A stretch of 40,678 nucleotides of DNA from NCBI RefSeq assembly GCF_000282135.1, contig NZ_AKJW01000110.1, positions 1 to 40,678 on the forward strand, read 5' to 3'. Every line of letters starts with the position of its first letter. Within the stretch, counting starts at the first letter, position 1. The position numbers and the translations under genes were made by a program. Under the pieces are notes generated by a model. That model had not been told where the DNA came from and did not search any database. It saw nothing but the letters and a program-made list of their open reading frames with translations. Below are positions 8,502-17,428 of this stretch, in pieces. The stretch comes from Herbaspirillum sp. CF444 (GTDB lineage Bacteria; Pseudomonadota; Gammaproteobacteria; Burkholderiales; Burkholderiaceae_D).

Positions 8502-8598
8502 GTCGTTCTGACGAAAGTCAGAACCCAGCGGCGTTGAATACACGCAATGCAGGTTGATCGAAGACACGGCACTGGGTCCTGACTTTCGTCAGGACGAC
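8502..8598. repeat. Interspersed palindromic repeat, family A, copy 1 (between nirB and nirD)
   Basis: Two 27-bp arms, 8502-8528 and 8572-8598, are inverted copies differing at two positions. Each arm contains its own smaller hairpin, such as ttctgac-gaaa-gtcagaa. A second copy of the family lies at 31298-31376, sharing the left arm and the following cagcggcgt. This is typical of REP/BIME-like elements scattered through betaproteobacterial genomes. Here it lies within the transcribed nas operon, so the RNA would form a strong structure between nirB and nirD. Confidence 0.8.
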
Positions 8599-8628
8599 GG
8601 GGATGATGAGTAAATGAAGGAGAAACAC

Positions 8629-8985
8629 ATGCACAGCGACCGACAAATTGAACACTGGATCGAAGTCTGCGACATCAACGACATCGTGCCCAATACCGGC
8701 GTCTGCGCGCTGATCAACGGCGAACAGGTGGCGGTGTTCCACGTGATCGACGGCAACCGGGAGGAGACCCGCGTCTTCGCCATCGGCAACTACGATCCCA
8801 ATGCCGACGCTTCGGTGCTGTCGCGCGGCCTGGTCGGCAGCATCGGCGAACGCATCGTGGTGGCCTCGCCGATCTACAAGCAGCACTTTGACCTGCAGAC
8901 CGGCGAATGCCTGGAAGCGCCGGAACATTCGGTCAGCGCTTATCCCGCACGCATCGATCACGGCAAGGTGTGGGTGGGCGCATGA
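8629..8985 (+). CDS. nirD: Nitrite reductase small subunit NirD (Rieske-like fold)
   Basis: This 118-residue protein is the small partner of NirB in the NADH-dependent nitrite reductase. The sequence fits the NirD branch of the Rieske fold (NTGVCALINGEQVAVFHV, then FAIGNYDP, VASPIYKQHFDLQTGEC). As in other NirD proteins, the CxH and CxxH ligands of true Rieske proteins are absent, so no iron-sulfur cluster is expected. The ATG at 8629 is chosen because aaggag lies just upstream. An ATG at 8614 would place that site inside the coding region. The gene ends in an ATGA overlap with the flavoprotein gene that follows. Confidence 0.93.
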   Translation: MHSDRQIEHWIEVCDINDIVPNTGVCALINGEQVAVFHVIDGNREETRVFAIGNYDPNADASVLSRGLVGSIGERIVVASPIYKQHFDLQTGECLEAPEHSVSAYPARIDHGKVWVGA

Positions 8986-10256
8986 CAGTCGTTCCGGCAT
9001 CCGCTGAGTCTTCAAACGCTTCTTCGCAGAAACCGTCGCTGGTGGTGATCGGCAACGGCATGGCCGGCATGCGCACGGTCGAAGAATTGCTCAAGCTGGC
9101 GCCGGACCTGTACGACATCACCGTGTTCGGCGCCGAGCCGCACGGCAATTACAATCGCATCCTGTTGTCGCCGGTGCTGGCGGGCGACAAGAGCATGGAA
9201 GACATCATGCTCAACACGCGCGAGTGGTACGAACAAAACAACATCACGCTGCACGCCGGCGACCCGGTCGAAAAAATCGACCGCCGTCGCCGCACCGTGC
9301 GCTCGCAAGCCGGCGTGGAGATCCAATACGACCGCCTGCTGCTGGCGACCGGCTCCAAGCCTTTCATCATCCCGGTGCCGGGCCACGAGCTGCCGGGCGT
9401 GATCGCGTTCCGCGACATCCAGGACGTCAACACCATGCTCGACGCCGCGCGCAGCCATCGCCATGCGGTGGTGATCGGCGGCGGCCTGCTCGGTCTGGAA
9501 GCCGCCAACGGCTTGCTGCGGCAAGGCATGGACGTGACCGTGGTGCACGTCACCGACAGCCTGATGAACCAGCAACTGGACAAACCTGCGGCGGCGCTGC
9601 TGAAGAAGGCCTTGGAGATGAAAGGCCTGCGCTTCCTGCTGAACGCGCAGACGGAATCCATCGTCGGCGCCGATCGCGTCACGGCGGTGCGCTTCAAGGA
9701 TGGTTCCGAAATCCCGGCCGACCTGGTCGTCATGACCGCCGGCGTGCGCCCCAACATCGCGCTGGCGAAAGACGCCGGCCTGCACTGCGACCGCGCCATC
9801 GTGGTCGACGACACGCTGCAAACCTACGATCCGCGCATCTACGCCGTCGGCGAATGCGTGCAGCACCGCAAGGCCACCTTCGGACTGGTCGCGCCGATCT
9901 GGGATCAGGCGCGCGTGTGCGGCGCCCACCTGGCCGGCGCCGGTCATCGCCGCTACGTGCAACAAGCCACCGCCACCAAGCTCAAAGTCACCGGCGTCGA
10001 TCTGTATTCGGCGGGCGACTTCATCGCGGCGGAAGACACCGAAGACCTGGTCCTGCGCGACCCGCGCCGCGGCATCTACAAACGGCTGGTGCTCAAGGGC
10101 AGCAAACTGATCGGCGCCGTACTCTACGGCGACGTCAAGGACGGCCCGTGGTACTTCGATCTGATCCAGAAAGGCGGCGACATCTCCGCCATCCGTCATC
10201 AACTGCTGTTCGGTCAGGCCATCTGCGGCCAGACTCAAGGCAACAAGGCAGCCTGA
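8982..10256 (+). CDS. FAD/NAD(P)H oxidoreductase, NasC-like nitrate reductase electron-transfer subunit
   Basis: This 424-residue cytoplasmic flavoprotein resembles the N-terminal half of NirB. It has an FAD motif VVIGNGMAGMRT near residue 22, an NAD(P)-binding motif VVIGGGLLGLEAANG near residue 165, and the second FAD motif YAVGECVQH. It has no iron-sulfur or siroheme domain. In Klebsiella the NasC protein of this type carries electrons from NADH to NasA, and its location between nirD and the nitrate reductase gene supports the same job here. The start at 8982 overlaps the nirD stop by 4 bp; an in-frame GTG/ATG further upstream would overlap nirD heavily. Distant relatives include rubredoxin reductases, but the context argues against that. 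Confidence 0.88.
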   Translation: MTVVPASAESSNASSQKPSLVVIGNGMAGMRTVEELLKLAPDLYDITVFGAEPHGNYNRILLSPVLAGDKSMEDIMLNTREWYEQNNITLHAGDPVEKIDRRRRTVRSQAGVEIQYDRLLLATGSKPFIIPVPGHELPGVIAFRDIQDVNTMLDAARSHRHAVVIGGGLLGLEAANGLLRQGMDVTVVHVTDSLMNQQLDKPAAALLKKALEMKGLRFLLNAQTESIVGADRVTAVRFKDGSEIPADLVVMTAGVRPNIALAKDAGLHCDRAIVVDDTLQTYDPRIYAVGECVQHRKATFGLVAPIWDQARVCGAHLAGAGHRRYVQQATATKLKVTGVDLYSAGDFIAAEDTEDLVLRDPRRGIYKRLVLKGSKLIGAVLYGDVKDGPWYFDLIQKGGDISAIRHQLLFGQAICGQTQGNKAA

Positions 10257-10269
10257 TCAGGAAACCATC

Positions 10270-12999
10270 GTGAATCTCACCAACATCCCGCTTTCGACCG
10301 TCGGCACCAAGACCACCTGCCCGTATTGCGGCGTCGGGTGCGGCGTGCGCGCGTCCATGCAGAACGACGGCGCGATCGCGATTGCCGGCGACGAACTGCA
10401 TCCGGCCAACAAGGGCCGCCTGTGCGTCAAAGGCTCGGCGCTCGGCGAAACGGTCGACCTCGACGGACGCCTGTTGCATCCGAAGATGCGCGACGACAAT
10501 GGCGACATGCAACGCGTGAGCTGGGATGCGGCGCTCGACAAGGTCGCGGGCGGCCTGCGCGGCATCATCGACCGGCATGGTCCTGATTCGGTTGCGCTGT
10601 ACGTCTCCGGCCAGTTGCTGACGGAAGACTATTACATCGCCAACAAGCTCATGAAGGGCTATATCGGCAGCGCCAACATCGACACCAATTCACGCCTGTG
10701 CATGTCGTCGGCCGTGGCCGGCCACAAGCGCGCGTTCGGCGAAGACCTGGTGCCGGTCTGCTATGAAGATCTTGAGTTGGCCGACATGGTCGTGCTGGTC
10801 GGCTCGAACACGGCGTGGTGCCACCCTATCCTCTTTCAACGTATTGCCAAGGCCAAGGAAAACCGTCCCGACATGAAACTGGTCGTCATCGACCCGCGCC
10901 GCACCGCGACCTGCGAACTGTCCGACATGCATCTGCCGGTCAAGGCCGGCACCGACGTCTGGCTGTTCAACGGCCTGATGAGTTACCTGGCGCATCGCGG
11001 CGCGCGCGACAACGCCTTTGTCGACGCCCACACCACCGGTCTCGGCGAAGCACTGGCGATTGCCGACGCCGATTGCGCCGATCCGCATGAAGTCGCGCGC
11101 ATCTGCAAGGTCGACGTCAACGACTTGCTGGCGTTCTATGAATCCTTCGCCAATACCGAGAAAGTCATCACGGCGTTTTCGATGGGCGTCAACCAATCCT
11201 CCGCCGGCACCGACAAGGTCAACAGCATCATCAACTGCCACCTGATCAGCGGCCGCATCGGCAAGCCGGGCATGGGACCGTTTTCGATCACCGGCCAGCC
11301 CAACGCCATGGGCGGACGCGAAGTCGGCGGCCTGGCCAACATGCTGGCCGCGCACATGGACCTGGACAACGCGCTGCATCGCGACACCGTGCAAACCTTC
11401 TGGGGTTCGCCGCGCATGGCCGACAAGCCGGGACTCAAAGCGGTCGATCTGTTCAACGCCATCGAAGCCGGCCGTATCAAGGCCGTGTGGATCATGGCGA
11501 CCAACCCCATGGTGAGCATGCCGGACGCCAACGTGGTCGAGCGCGCGCTGTCGAAGTGCGAACTGGTAGTCTCCTCCGACATCATGGAAAAAACCGACAC
11601 CAATGCCTTCGCCCATATTCTGCTGCCGGCGCTGGGCTGGGGCGAAAAGGACGGCACGGTCACCAATTCGGAACGCCGCATCTCGCGCCAGCGCAGCTTT
11701 CTGTCCGCGCCCGGCGAAGCACGTCCGGACTGGCAGGTGATCTGCGACGTCGCCAGACGCATGGGTTACCGCGGCTTCGACTTTGCCGGTGCGCATGCCA
11801 TCTTCGACGAACACGCGCGCCTGAGCAGCTATCGCAACGGTTCGCCGCAGATCGCCGGGCACAGCCACCGACTGTTCAACCTGGACGGGCTGACCGGCAT
11901 GGACAAAAAACAGTTCGACGAACTGCAACCGGTACAGTGGCCGGTGGTGCAAGCCGACAAAACCGGTACAGCGCGACTGTTCGGCGATCACCGTTATTCC
12001 CACCCCGACGGCAAGGCGCGCTTCGTCGCCACGCCGCCGCGCGGCCCGGCGCATTTGCCGGACGAAGAGTTTCCGCTCACGCTCAACACCGGCCGCGTGC
12101 GCGATCAGTGGCACACCATGACGCGCACCGGCAAGTCGGCGCGGCTGGCCGATCACGTGCCGGAATCCTTCGTCGACATGCATCCGCAGGACGCCTTGCG
12201 CTACGGCGTGCGCGAAGGCGGCTTGGCGCGCATCAGCTCGCGCTGGGGCGCCATGGTGGCGCGCGTGCAGCACAGCGGCGGCATCGCGCGCGGCAGCATC
12301 TTCATCCCCATCCACTGGAACAGCCAGACCGCCTCCGACGCACGCGTCGGCGCGCTGGTCAATCCGGTGGTCGATCCGGTCTCGGGCGAACCGGAGTTCA
12401 AACACACGCCGGTGAACATCGAAGAATTCGGCGTGTCCTGGCATGGCTTCATCCTCAGCCGCAAGGCGCTGGCGCTGGACGAAATCACGCACTGGACACG
12501 CATCCAGGGCCGCGATTTTGCGCGCTACGAACTGGCCGGACGCAAGCTCATTGCCGACCACAGCGCATGGGCGCGCACGCTGCTCGGCGTGCATGACGTC
12601 GAGGCCGACTGGCTTGAATACGAAGACAGCACCGCCGGCGTCTATCGCGCCGTGCACGTCGACAACGATCGCATCGATATGTGCATCTTCCTGTCGAAGC
12701 GCCCCGACCTGCCCTCACGCGCGTGGCTGGCGAGCCTGTTCGACAAGGCGCAACTGGAAGAAGCCGACCGCGTCGGCCTGCTGATCGGCCAGCCCATCGA
12801 AAAAGGCGCCGACACCGGCCCGACGGTCTGCTCCTGCTTCGGCGTGGGCCGCAACACCATCTGCAATGCGGTGCGTGAAAAAGGCCTGAAGACCGTCGCC
12901 GAAGTCACCTCCTGCCTCAAGGCCGGCGGCAACTGCGGCTCCTGCGTGCCGGAGATCAAGAAGCTCCTGGTGGAGACGCATGCGGCGGAGACTGCCTGA
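10270..12999 (+). CDS. nasA: Assimilatory nitrate reductase catalytic subunit, molybdopterin type, with C-terminal BFD domain
   Basis: This 909-residue cytoplasmic enzyme reduces nitrate to nitrite at a bis-MGD molybdenum centre. The N-terminal [4Fe-4S] site is C17-x2-C20-x3-C24-x27-C52. NSRLCMSS contains the expected Mo-ligand cysteine. The large molybdopterin domain and the C-terminal dinucleotide-binding domain (LNTGRVRDQWHTMTRTGKS) follow. The last 70 residues form a BFD-like [2Fe-2S] domain (VCSCFGVG ... CLKAGGNCGSCVPEI), as in Klebsiella NasA. There is no Tat signal, consistent with an assimilatory enzyme. The start is GTG at 10270, with aggaaa 5-10 bp upstream. The final 42 bp are repeated almost exactly at 27698-27739. 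Confidence 0.95.
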   Translation: MNLTNIPLSTVGTKTTCPYCGVGCGVRASMQNDGAIAIAGDELHPANKGRLCVKGSALGETVDLDGRLLHPKMRDDNGDMQRVSWDAALDKVAGGLRGIIDRHGPDSVALYVSGQLLTEDYYIANKLMKGYIGSANIDTNSRLCMSSAVAGHKRAFGEDLVPVCYEDLELADMVVLVGSNTAWCHPILFQRIAKAKENRPDMKLVVIDPRRTATCELSDMHLPVKAGTDVWLFNGLMSYLAHRGARDNAFVDAHTTGLGEALAIADADCADPHEVARICKVDVNDLLAFYESFANTEKVITAFSMGVNQSSAGTDKVNSIINCHLISGRIGKPGMGPFSITGQPNAMGGREVGGLANMLAAHMDLDNALHRDTVQTFWGSPRMADKPGLKAVDLFNAIEAGRIKAVWIMATNPMVSMPDANVVERALSKCELVVSSDIMEKTDTNAFAHILLPALGWGEKDGTVTNSERRISRQRSFLSAPGEARPDWQVICDVARRMGYRGFDFAGAHAIFDEHARLSSYRNGSPQIAGHSHRLFNLDGLTGMDKKQFDELQPVQWPVVQADKTGTARLFGDHRYSHPDGKARFVATPPRGPAHLPDEEFPLTLNTGRVRDQWHTMTRTGKSARLADHVPESFVDMHPQDALRYGVREGGLARISSRWGAMVARVQHSGGIARGSIFIPIHWNSQTASDARVGALVNPVVDPVSGEPEFKHTPVNIEEFGVSWHGFILSRKALALDEITHWTRIQGRDFARYELAGRKLIADHSAWARTLLGVHDVEADWLEYEDSTAGVYRAVHVDNDRIDMCIFLSKRPDLPSRAWLASLFDKAQLEEADRVGLLIGQPIEKGADTGPTVCSCFGVGRNTICNAVREKGLKTVAEVTSCLKAGGNCGSCVPEIKKLLVETHAAETA
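12958..12999 (+). repeat. 42-bp direct repeat, copy 1 (3' end of nasA)
   Basis: This segment encodes KKLLVETHAAETA and the stop of NasA. It recurs at 27698-27739 with one mismatch (ctc against ctg), and the last 33 bp are identical. The two copies bracket about 14.7 kb carrying the ECF/protease cluster and the CDI locus. A duplicated gene 3' end at both edges of an accessory block is a usual mark of insertion by recombination. No integrase gene is seen. Confidence 0.85.
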
Positions 13000-13224
13000 A
13001 TCCATGTGGGTTGCACTGGCTTCGTCCTGTAAGACCGTAGTAGTTCTTGCGCCGTCTCGATCTATCACCTTCATGCCGGCGCTGGATCAGGCGCCCCTGG
13101 CCACGGTCGCCCGCGCAATCATGCAGCACGCTGCGCGAAACCCCTGCGACGCCCTTGCCTGGCTTCTTTCCGGGAACCACGCATCGCTCGTCTATTGATG
13201 AAATGAATTCCGGCAGTTCCTCTG

Positions 13225-13251
13225 GCCGCATCATTGATGCGGCTTTTTTTT
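13225..13251 (+). terminator. Intrinsic terminator downstream of nasA
   Basis: An 8-bp stem, gccgcatc (13225-13232) with gatgcggc (13236-13243), has a 3-nt loop and is followed by eight T residues. It lies 225 bp after the nasA stop. It is the first clear terminator on the plus strand and probably ends the nas operon, although it lies beyond the direct-repeat junction. Confidence 0.85.
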
Positions 13252-13967
13252 CGCTGAACAACACTTCCGCGGTTGCCCCCCCTATTGGGCAAGCTTATGC
13301 TCTTGCCCGCTTTTGCAACGTTAATGCAACAGCAGTCTGACGCGCATCCGGCGCAAGCAGCCTGACTGCTGTAGCGACACCCGCAATCCAATGCCGAACA
13401 CCAGCATCAGCAACGGTAAACCGGCGCAGATCAAACTGTCCCCCTCCAGCTTCAAACCACTCCCATCAATTACATCAGCCAATGCTGCCGGCACCAATCC
13501 GGAAAACCTACTAACGTCCGGGCTCTGATGCCCTCCTCAAAAAACTACTGCGCATCCGGATAATTTTCAGCCGTCACGGTGCATTCGCACATATTGGGGA
13601 CACCAATACAAAGATACCCGATAGCACGGCGGTGCATGCCGCCTGCCCTCTGTGAAACACAGCGACGTCTGAGAACATGCAAGCCGAATTTTGTCTTTGC
13701 ATCTGCACCGTCACGCATGACAAACCGCGCTTATGGCTCTTCTTCACTTCACACATGTCCCGCCTATTTCGTCTTCTCACTGCAAGCAGAAGCAGCGTTG
13801 GTTGAAACAAGAGACATTTGCGAACTACTCAGAAGGTGACTCAGTTCTATCAAATTGATCTTCATCGTCATCATCGACGCATCTTTCGACCCGGGATTCA
13901 AAACGACCACACGTTGGCCGCGCCATTCCTTGGATCACAACTCAAAGAACATATCGAAGGAAGAACC
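13252..13967. other. Intergenic stretch without a convincing gene
   Basis: About 700 bp lie between the terminator and the second ECF sigma gene. Small hairpins are visible: gggcaag/cttgccc at 13287-13308 and acagcagtc/gactgctgt at 13329-13372. Open frames are short, lack ribosome-binding sites and show no family features. On the minus strand a hydrophobic stretch ending at 13321 resembles one membrane helix followed by basic residues, but there is no plausible full gene around it. Confidence 0.5.
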
Positions 13968-14636
13968 GTGGAGATAAAGGATCGTACTGCCTTGAATTAT
14001 CTTGAGGCGACAAAAGACGATATCGGATACGCAGCGAATCAATCGGATCAGGAATTGTTGGAAGCCTTTGCCCAGGGAAGCAGCGCCGCTCTGTGCCATC
14101 TGATAGCAAACTATCAGGCCTTTCTGCTTTCGCACTGCCGCAGGATAACAAGAGGCAATCTTCACGATGCGAAAGACCTGCACGGGCTCGTGATCCTGAA
14201 ATTCTGCTCGGAGCAGCCTGAACAAATCAGAAAAATTCGTAATCTTGGCGGTTGGCTGTGCAAGGTCGCCCGCAATCTATATATCGATCAACATCGGTCT
14301 CATCAGGCAGAAGAGCGACGCAATGACAACCTGACGCATATCTATGAAATCACCAATATGCGGCATACGTCGCCGGAGGACCATGTCCTGAACGGAGAAT
14401 TGCTGGCAAAAATCGAAACCGCCTTCGAAGAATTGCCTCCCCGCCTGCGCACCATCGCTGAACTCCGGTTCGTGGAAGAAGCGTCTTACGACATCATTTC
14501 GGATCGTTTGGGAATTTCGCTGTTGAATGCGCGCAAACGCGTCCAGGAAGCACGCCACATCATGACGTCCTCTCTGCTCAAGTATGTCGCCGGCACCGGG
14601 TTGAGTCGCAAAGCCGGCTCACGCCGCACGCACTGA
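13968..14636 (+). CDS. ECF-like RNA polymerase sigma factor, divergent
   Basis: This 222-residue protein has sigma-70 family architecture. A sigma-2-like region (DQELLEAFAQGSSAALCHLI, then DAKDLHGLVILKFC and NLGGWLCKVARNLYIDQHRSH) is followed by a sigma-4 region (AFEELPPRLRTIAELRFVEE, then YDIISDRLGISLLNARKRVQEAR). GTG at 13968 is preferred because aaggaag lies 5-11 bp upstream. The frame is open further upstream to 13818, but without a ribosome-binding site. It has no adjacent anti-sigma gene. It lies upstream of an unrecognised gene and a trypsin-like protease on the same strand, which suggests it drives them or is controlled together with them. Sequence identity to known ECF groups is not obvious by eye. 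Confidence 0.8.
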   Translation: MEIKDRTALNYLEATKDDIGYAANQSDQELLEAFAQGSSAALCHLIANYQAFLLSHCRRITRGNLHDAKDLHGLVILKFCSEQPEQIRKIRNLGGWLCKVARNLYIDQHRSHQAEERRNDNLTHIYEITNMRHTSPEDHVLNGELLAKIETAFEELPPRLRTIAELRFVEEASYDIISDRLGISLLNARKRVQEARHIMTSSLLKYVAGTGLSRKAGSRRTH

Positions 14637-14868
14637 GCAAGCTCATCCATCTCTTCTGCACTTTTCATTTCACATCTTCGGCCCCGCCTTCGTCCTACCA
14701 GTGTGGCGCGTGACGCTCGCCGATGCAGGCGGATTGTTCGACTGCAAGCCGATGGATGTTTGTGCATTTTTCTCACTGCACAAACGGAATCACCGGTATC
14801 GGCTGGAATCACGAACGCCACAAAACATTGAAACAGGTTTGTTCATTCATCCACTCACAGGAGTAATC

Positions 14869-15516
14869 ATGGCTATCACCACAACGTTCTCCGTTACCAA
14901 CAACCTCACCATCCCAACCACCAACCATATTCTGGTATTCCTGAAACCCGTCAGGGCATTGCCCAATTACCAGTATCTGGCATGGCAAGACCTCAATCCG
15001 CCCCAAGGCGGCAACCAGCCGTTCGACTTCGTCATCGACCTCGGCGTGCAGGTGACCGATGCGGCGAGCGGCAATCCTCCCGGCCCGAGCTCGAAAATCT
15101 ATTCCATCAATCCCGGGGATCTGTTTGCGGTGACCAACCCGAACAGCCAGGGACCGATCGTGACACCCGTGAACATCAACCAAGGCGATGTCTCGTCTGC
15201 CCAGGCCGGCGTCGTGAACAACTGCAACTCGCCGGTCACCAGCCTCGCGATTTCATGGACCAATGCAGGCACACCGATCGTCAATGTCGGCGTTGCGCCT
15301 AACGACATCATCAACCAAGGAAAGACAGTGACCCTGGAACTAGAGCCGACCCTGTATTTCATGGCTGCGGATCCGACCCTGCATGGCCCCAACTTCACGT
15401 TGCAAGACTATTCCGCCATGACGCCATACAAGCTGGTGGCGGGGACCACGAGCGTTGCAGTGTCGTGGACACGTGATTTGAATGGCCTGGGTCCGGACGT
15501 ATTTTCGTTCACTTGA
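14869..15516 (+). CDS. Unrecognised 215-residue protein
   Basis: I do not recognise a family. The protein begins MAITTTFSVTNNLTIPTTNH after a good caggag site. It is rich in Thr, Asn, Pro and Val, has a single cysteine (NNCNSP) and reads like an all-beta domain with repeated hydrophobic/polar alternation. There is no signal peptide, lipobox or membrane helix. It is 233 bp downstream of the sigma gene and 113 bp upstream of the protease gene on the same strand. It may be a partner, substrate or inhibitor of the protease, but nothing in the sequence proves this. The real-gene call rests on the ribosome-binding site, codon use and a clean full-length frame. Confidence 0.75.
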   Translation: MAITTTFSVTNNLTIPTTNHILVFLKPVRALPNYQYLAWQDLNPPQGGNQPFDFVIDLGVQVTDAASGNPPGPSSKIYSINPGDLFAVTNPNSQGPIVTPVNINQGDVSSAQAGVVNNCNSPVTSLAISWTNAGTPIVNVGVAPNDIINQGKTVTLELEPTLYFMAADPTLHGPNFTLQDYSAMTPYKLVAGTTSVAVSWTRDLNGLGPDVFSFT

Positions 15517-15629
15517 TGTCCTGCGCGATGTCCGTAGCACATCCGCATGCCGGACATCGCCGCACGCCAACCGCAGTTCCCTGATGCGCCCCGTGCAAAC
15601 CAATCTCACCCGTTCCAAAGGATAGTGAA

Positions 15630-16685
15630 ATGAAACCAAACATTACGCTTTCGCAGCTCAGTCATCTTGGCATCACCCCAAGCGAACTGGACGACGTACT
15701 GAGTGACCACGAAATATTGGTCACTACCCACATGACAAACGCTGCCAGAAAAACCACCGGCAATGTACTGGGCGTCGGCATCACAGCGCTGACCAATCCC
15801 GGCAACAACACCGACAAGCTGGCATTCCTGTTGCTAGTCGACAGGCTTGACTATGCCAACCAGACCCTGCCTACCTTCAGTAAATCCGGTTATCAAGTCT
15901 TGCTGGAAGAAGTCGGCAGTATCCGTGCGCAAAGCCGTCAGGATGGCGACGCCGCATTCGCGGAAGACGAGCTGGAATCGACTCAGGGATTTCAAGCCAA
16001 ATATCGCCCGGTCACCTGCGGCGTGTCGATCGCACCGGGCACAAAAGCCTATTCAGGCACGCTGGGCTGCCAGGTGATGGTGAACAATGTCAAATACATG
16101 CTAAGCAACAATCATGTACTCGCCGATTGCAATTCGGTAGCTCCCGGCACGGTGATCACGCAGCCGTCCATCGAAGATCATGGCAATGATCCTGCTGACG
16201 TGATTGGCGCGCTATCGTATTTTGTGCCACTGGCGGCACCGGGCGGGACTTCTCCCGTGGATGCCGCCATTGCCGCATTTGACGACACCAAAAACGACCC
16301 ACGCATGGAGCGCGGCGAAAACAAGGTGGAAAAAATGGTCGCTCCCGTCACTGCGCCATACGTGGGCATGGAGGTTCAGAAAAGCGGCCGTACGACCGGC
16401 GTCACGAAAGGAAAAGTGACGGCCATCGCTCTCACGATTGCGACGGATTATGCCGGCTATGGCGTCGTCACCATTCAAAACACATTTTCGGTCAAACATG
16501 TATCCGGATATTTTTCTCTTCCAGGAGACAGTGGTTCCGTGATCACCACTGCATCCCAAAATAATCCGGTAGGACTGTTGTTTGCTGGTGATCAAGGCAC
16601 AAAAACCACTTATGCCAATACCATGCAGGCAGTCCTCAAGCAATTGACGGATCTGACCGGGCACGAGGCCAGCATCGTCTACTGA
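15630..16685 (+). CDS. Trypsin-like (S1 fold) serine protease without signal peptide
   Basis: This 351-residue protein has a likely complete catalytic triad: His162 in MLSNNHVLADC, Asp211 in SPVDAAIAAFDD and Ser301 in SLPGDSGSVI. Residues 1-120 form an N-terminal region with no clear match (DELESTQGFQAKYRPV closes it) and could be a prodomain or targeting part. The segment VQKSGRTTGVTKGKV is typical of bacterial S1-like chymotrypsin folds. No signal peptide is seen. The protein therefore acts in the cytoplasm or leaves by a route that needs no Sec signal. The start ATG follows aaaggatag. Its upstream neighbours are the unrecognised protein and the ECF sigma factor. The substrate is unknown. 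Confidence 0.85.
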   Translation: MKPNITLSQLSHLGITPSELDDVLSDHEILVTTHMTNAARKTTGNVLGVGITALTNPGNNTDKLAFLLLVDRLDYANQTLPTFSKSGYQVLLEEVGSIRAQSRQDGDAAFAEDELESTQGFQAKYRPVTCGVSIAPGTKAYSGTLGCQVMVNNVKYMLSNNHVLADCNSVAPGTVITQPSIEDHGNDPADVIGALSYFVPLAAPGGTSPVDAAIAAFDDTKNDPRMERGENKVEKMVAPVTAPYVGMEVQKSGRTTGVTKGKVTAIALTIATDYAGYGVVTIQNTFSVKHVSGYFSLPGDSGSVITTASQNNPVGLLFAGDQGTKTTYANTMQAVLKQLTDLTGHEASIVY

Positions 16686-16706
16686 AAAACGATGCCTCAT
16701 CGTGCC

Positions 16707-16757
16707 GGCGCGCTGAATGTTGAACGTCTCGTCTGGCGGGGCAATATTCAACGCGCC
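16707..16757. terminator. Long hairpin between convergent genes, possible bidirectional terminator
   Basis: ggcgcgctgaatgtt (16707-16721) pairs with aatattcaacgcgcc (16743-16757) over 15 positions, two of them G-U in the RNA. It lies between the protease gene (plus strand) and the lipoprotein gene (minus strand). A smaller hairpin with an A/T run (16685-16702) is next to it. There is no long U-tract directly after the main stem, so the terminator call is moderate. Confidence 0.45.
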
Positions 16758-16820
16758 ACGATTGACTAAATAGGAGCCTTTTTTGGATCACACGTCAGAC
16801 TTCGCGGGAAAATCGCCATC

Positions 16821-17312
16821 CTATTTGCAAAATGCATAGAGCTTGCAAGGGAAGAGTTCAACAGGAACCACGTTTTCTGGATCGGTTGTATTGAGAAACT
16901 GCGTCTTACATTGGGACGCACTCCAAAATTCCGTCGACTTGATGGCTGAGACGACAAGCAAATAGGTATTGTCGGGCTTGGGTTTAAAGATAGCCTCAAA
17001 ATGACAAGCCTCTCTCTTGGTCACCATCCAGTCAGCATTGAGCAACATTGCACGCCCTGGCGTGGGCGCAGGCATTTTTCTGCCAGAATTTTGCTTGCCA
17101 CTCCCCTTAGTGAATCCCTTTGAGCGATCACAATCATTGATGAACGATATCCCGCAATCGGTAAAACCCAACGTCGTGTAGACGCCGTACGAATCAGGAT
17201 CCGATATCTGCAAGGTGGCTGCCGGGCCGACAACCGGTTTTTGGCCCCCCGAGGCGCAGGCAGTACAGATAACAACGCAGATAGTGATCAGTAAGTATTT
17301 CAGAATTTTCAT
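16821..17312 (-). CDS. Putative lipoprotein, unknown function
   Basis: This 163-residue protein has a hydrophobic N-terminal signal (MKILKYLLITICVVICTAC) and a probable lipidation cysteine at residue 19. The -3 residue is Cys, which is slightly unusual. The mature part has several cysteines (TDCGISFINDCDRS, EACHFEAIF, SQCKTQF, FPCKLYAFC) that could form disulfides in the periplasm. No family is recognised. It lies downstream of the second immunity gene on the same strand, 116 bp away, in AT-richer DNA than the core genes. It may be an unrelated cargo gene of the island. Confidence 0.75.
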   Translation of the reverse strand: MKILKYLLITICVVICTACASGGQKPVVGPAATLQISDPDSYGVYTTLGFTDCGISFINDCDRSKGFTKGSGKQNSGRKMPAPTPGRAMLLNADWMVTKREACHFEAIFKPKPDNTYLLVVSAIKSTEFWSASQCKTQFLNTTDPENVVPVELFPCKLYAFCK

Positions 17313-17428
17313 GTGGATTTAATTTGGATGATCAACGCAGTCACTGATCTATTGAAAAAATTTATCGATCCGTTTTTCGCCGACCGCGCGCTTCAAATAC
17401 TAGAAAATCGTAGCCTATAGAAGCCAAA

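Noticed and set aside
5838..8567. A 909-codon open frame on the minus strand opposite nirB, and similar long frames opposite nasA (10690-12657) and the aldehyde dehydrogenase (2619-4466)
   Set aside because: Their translations are low-complexity (rich in Ala, Val, Asp, His and Arg) and have no family motifs. They arise from third-position GC bias of the true genes, which carry all catalytic motifs.
8629..8985. NirD as a true Rieske [2Fe-2S] protein
   Set aside because: The CxH and CxxH ligand pairs are missing, as is normal for NirD.
13000..13200. A 72-codon plus-strand frame starting within the end of nasA
   Set aside because: It overlaps the nasA 3' end, has no ribosome-binding site and its protein has no family features.
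13321..13470. A minus-strand stretch resembling a hydrophobic helix plus basic tail (PEP-CTERM-like)
   Set aside because: There is no PEP motif, no good start and no body of a protein upstream; it is likely chance.
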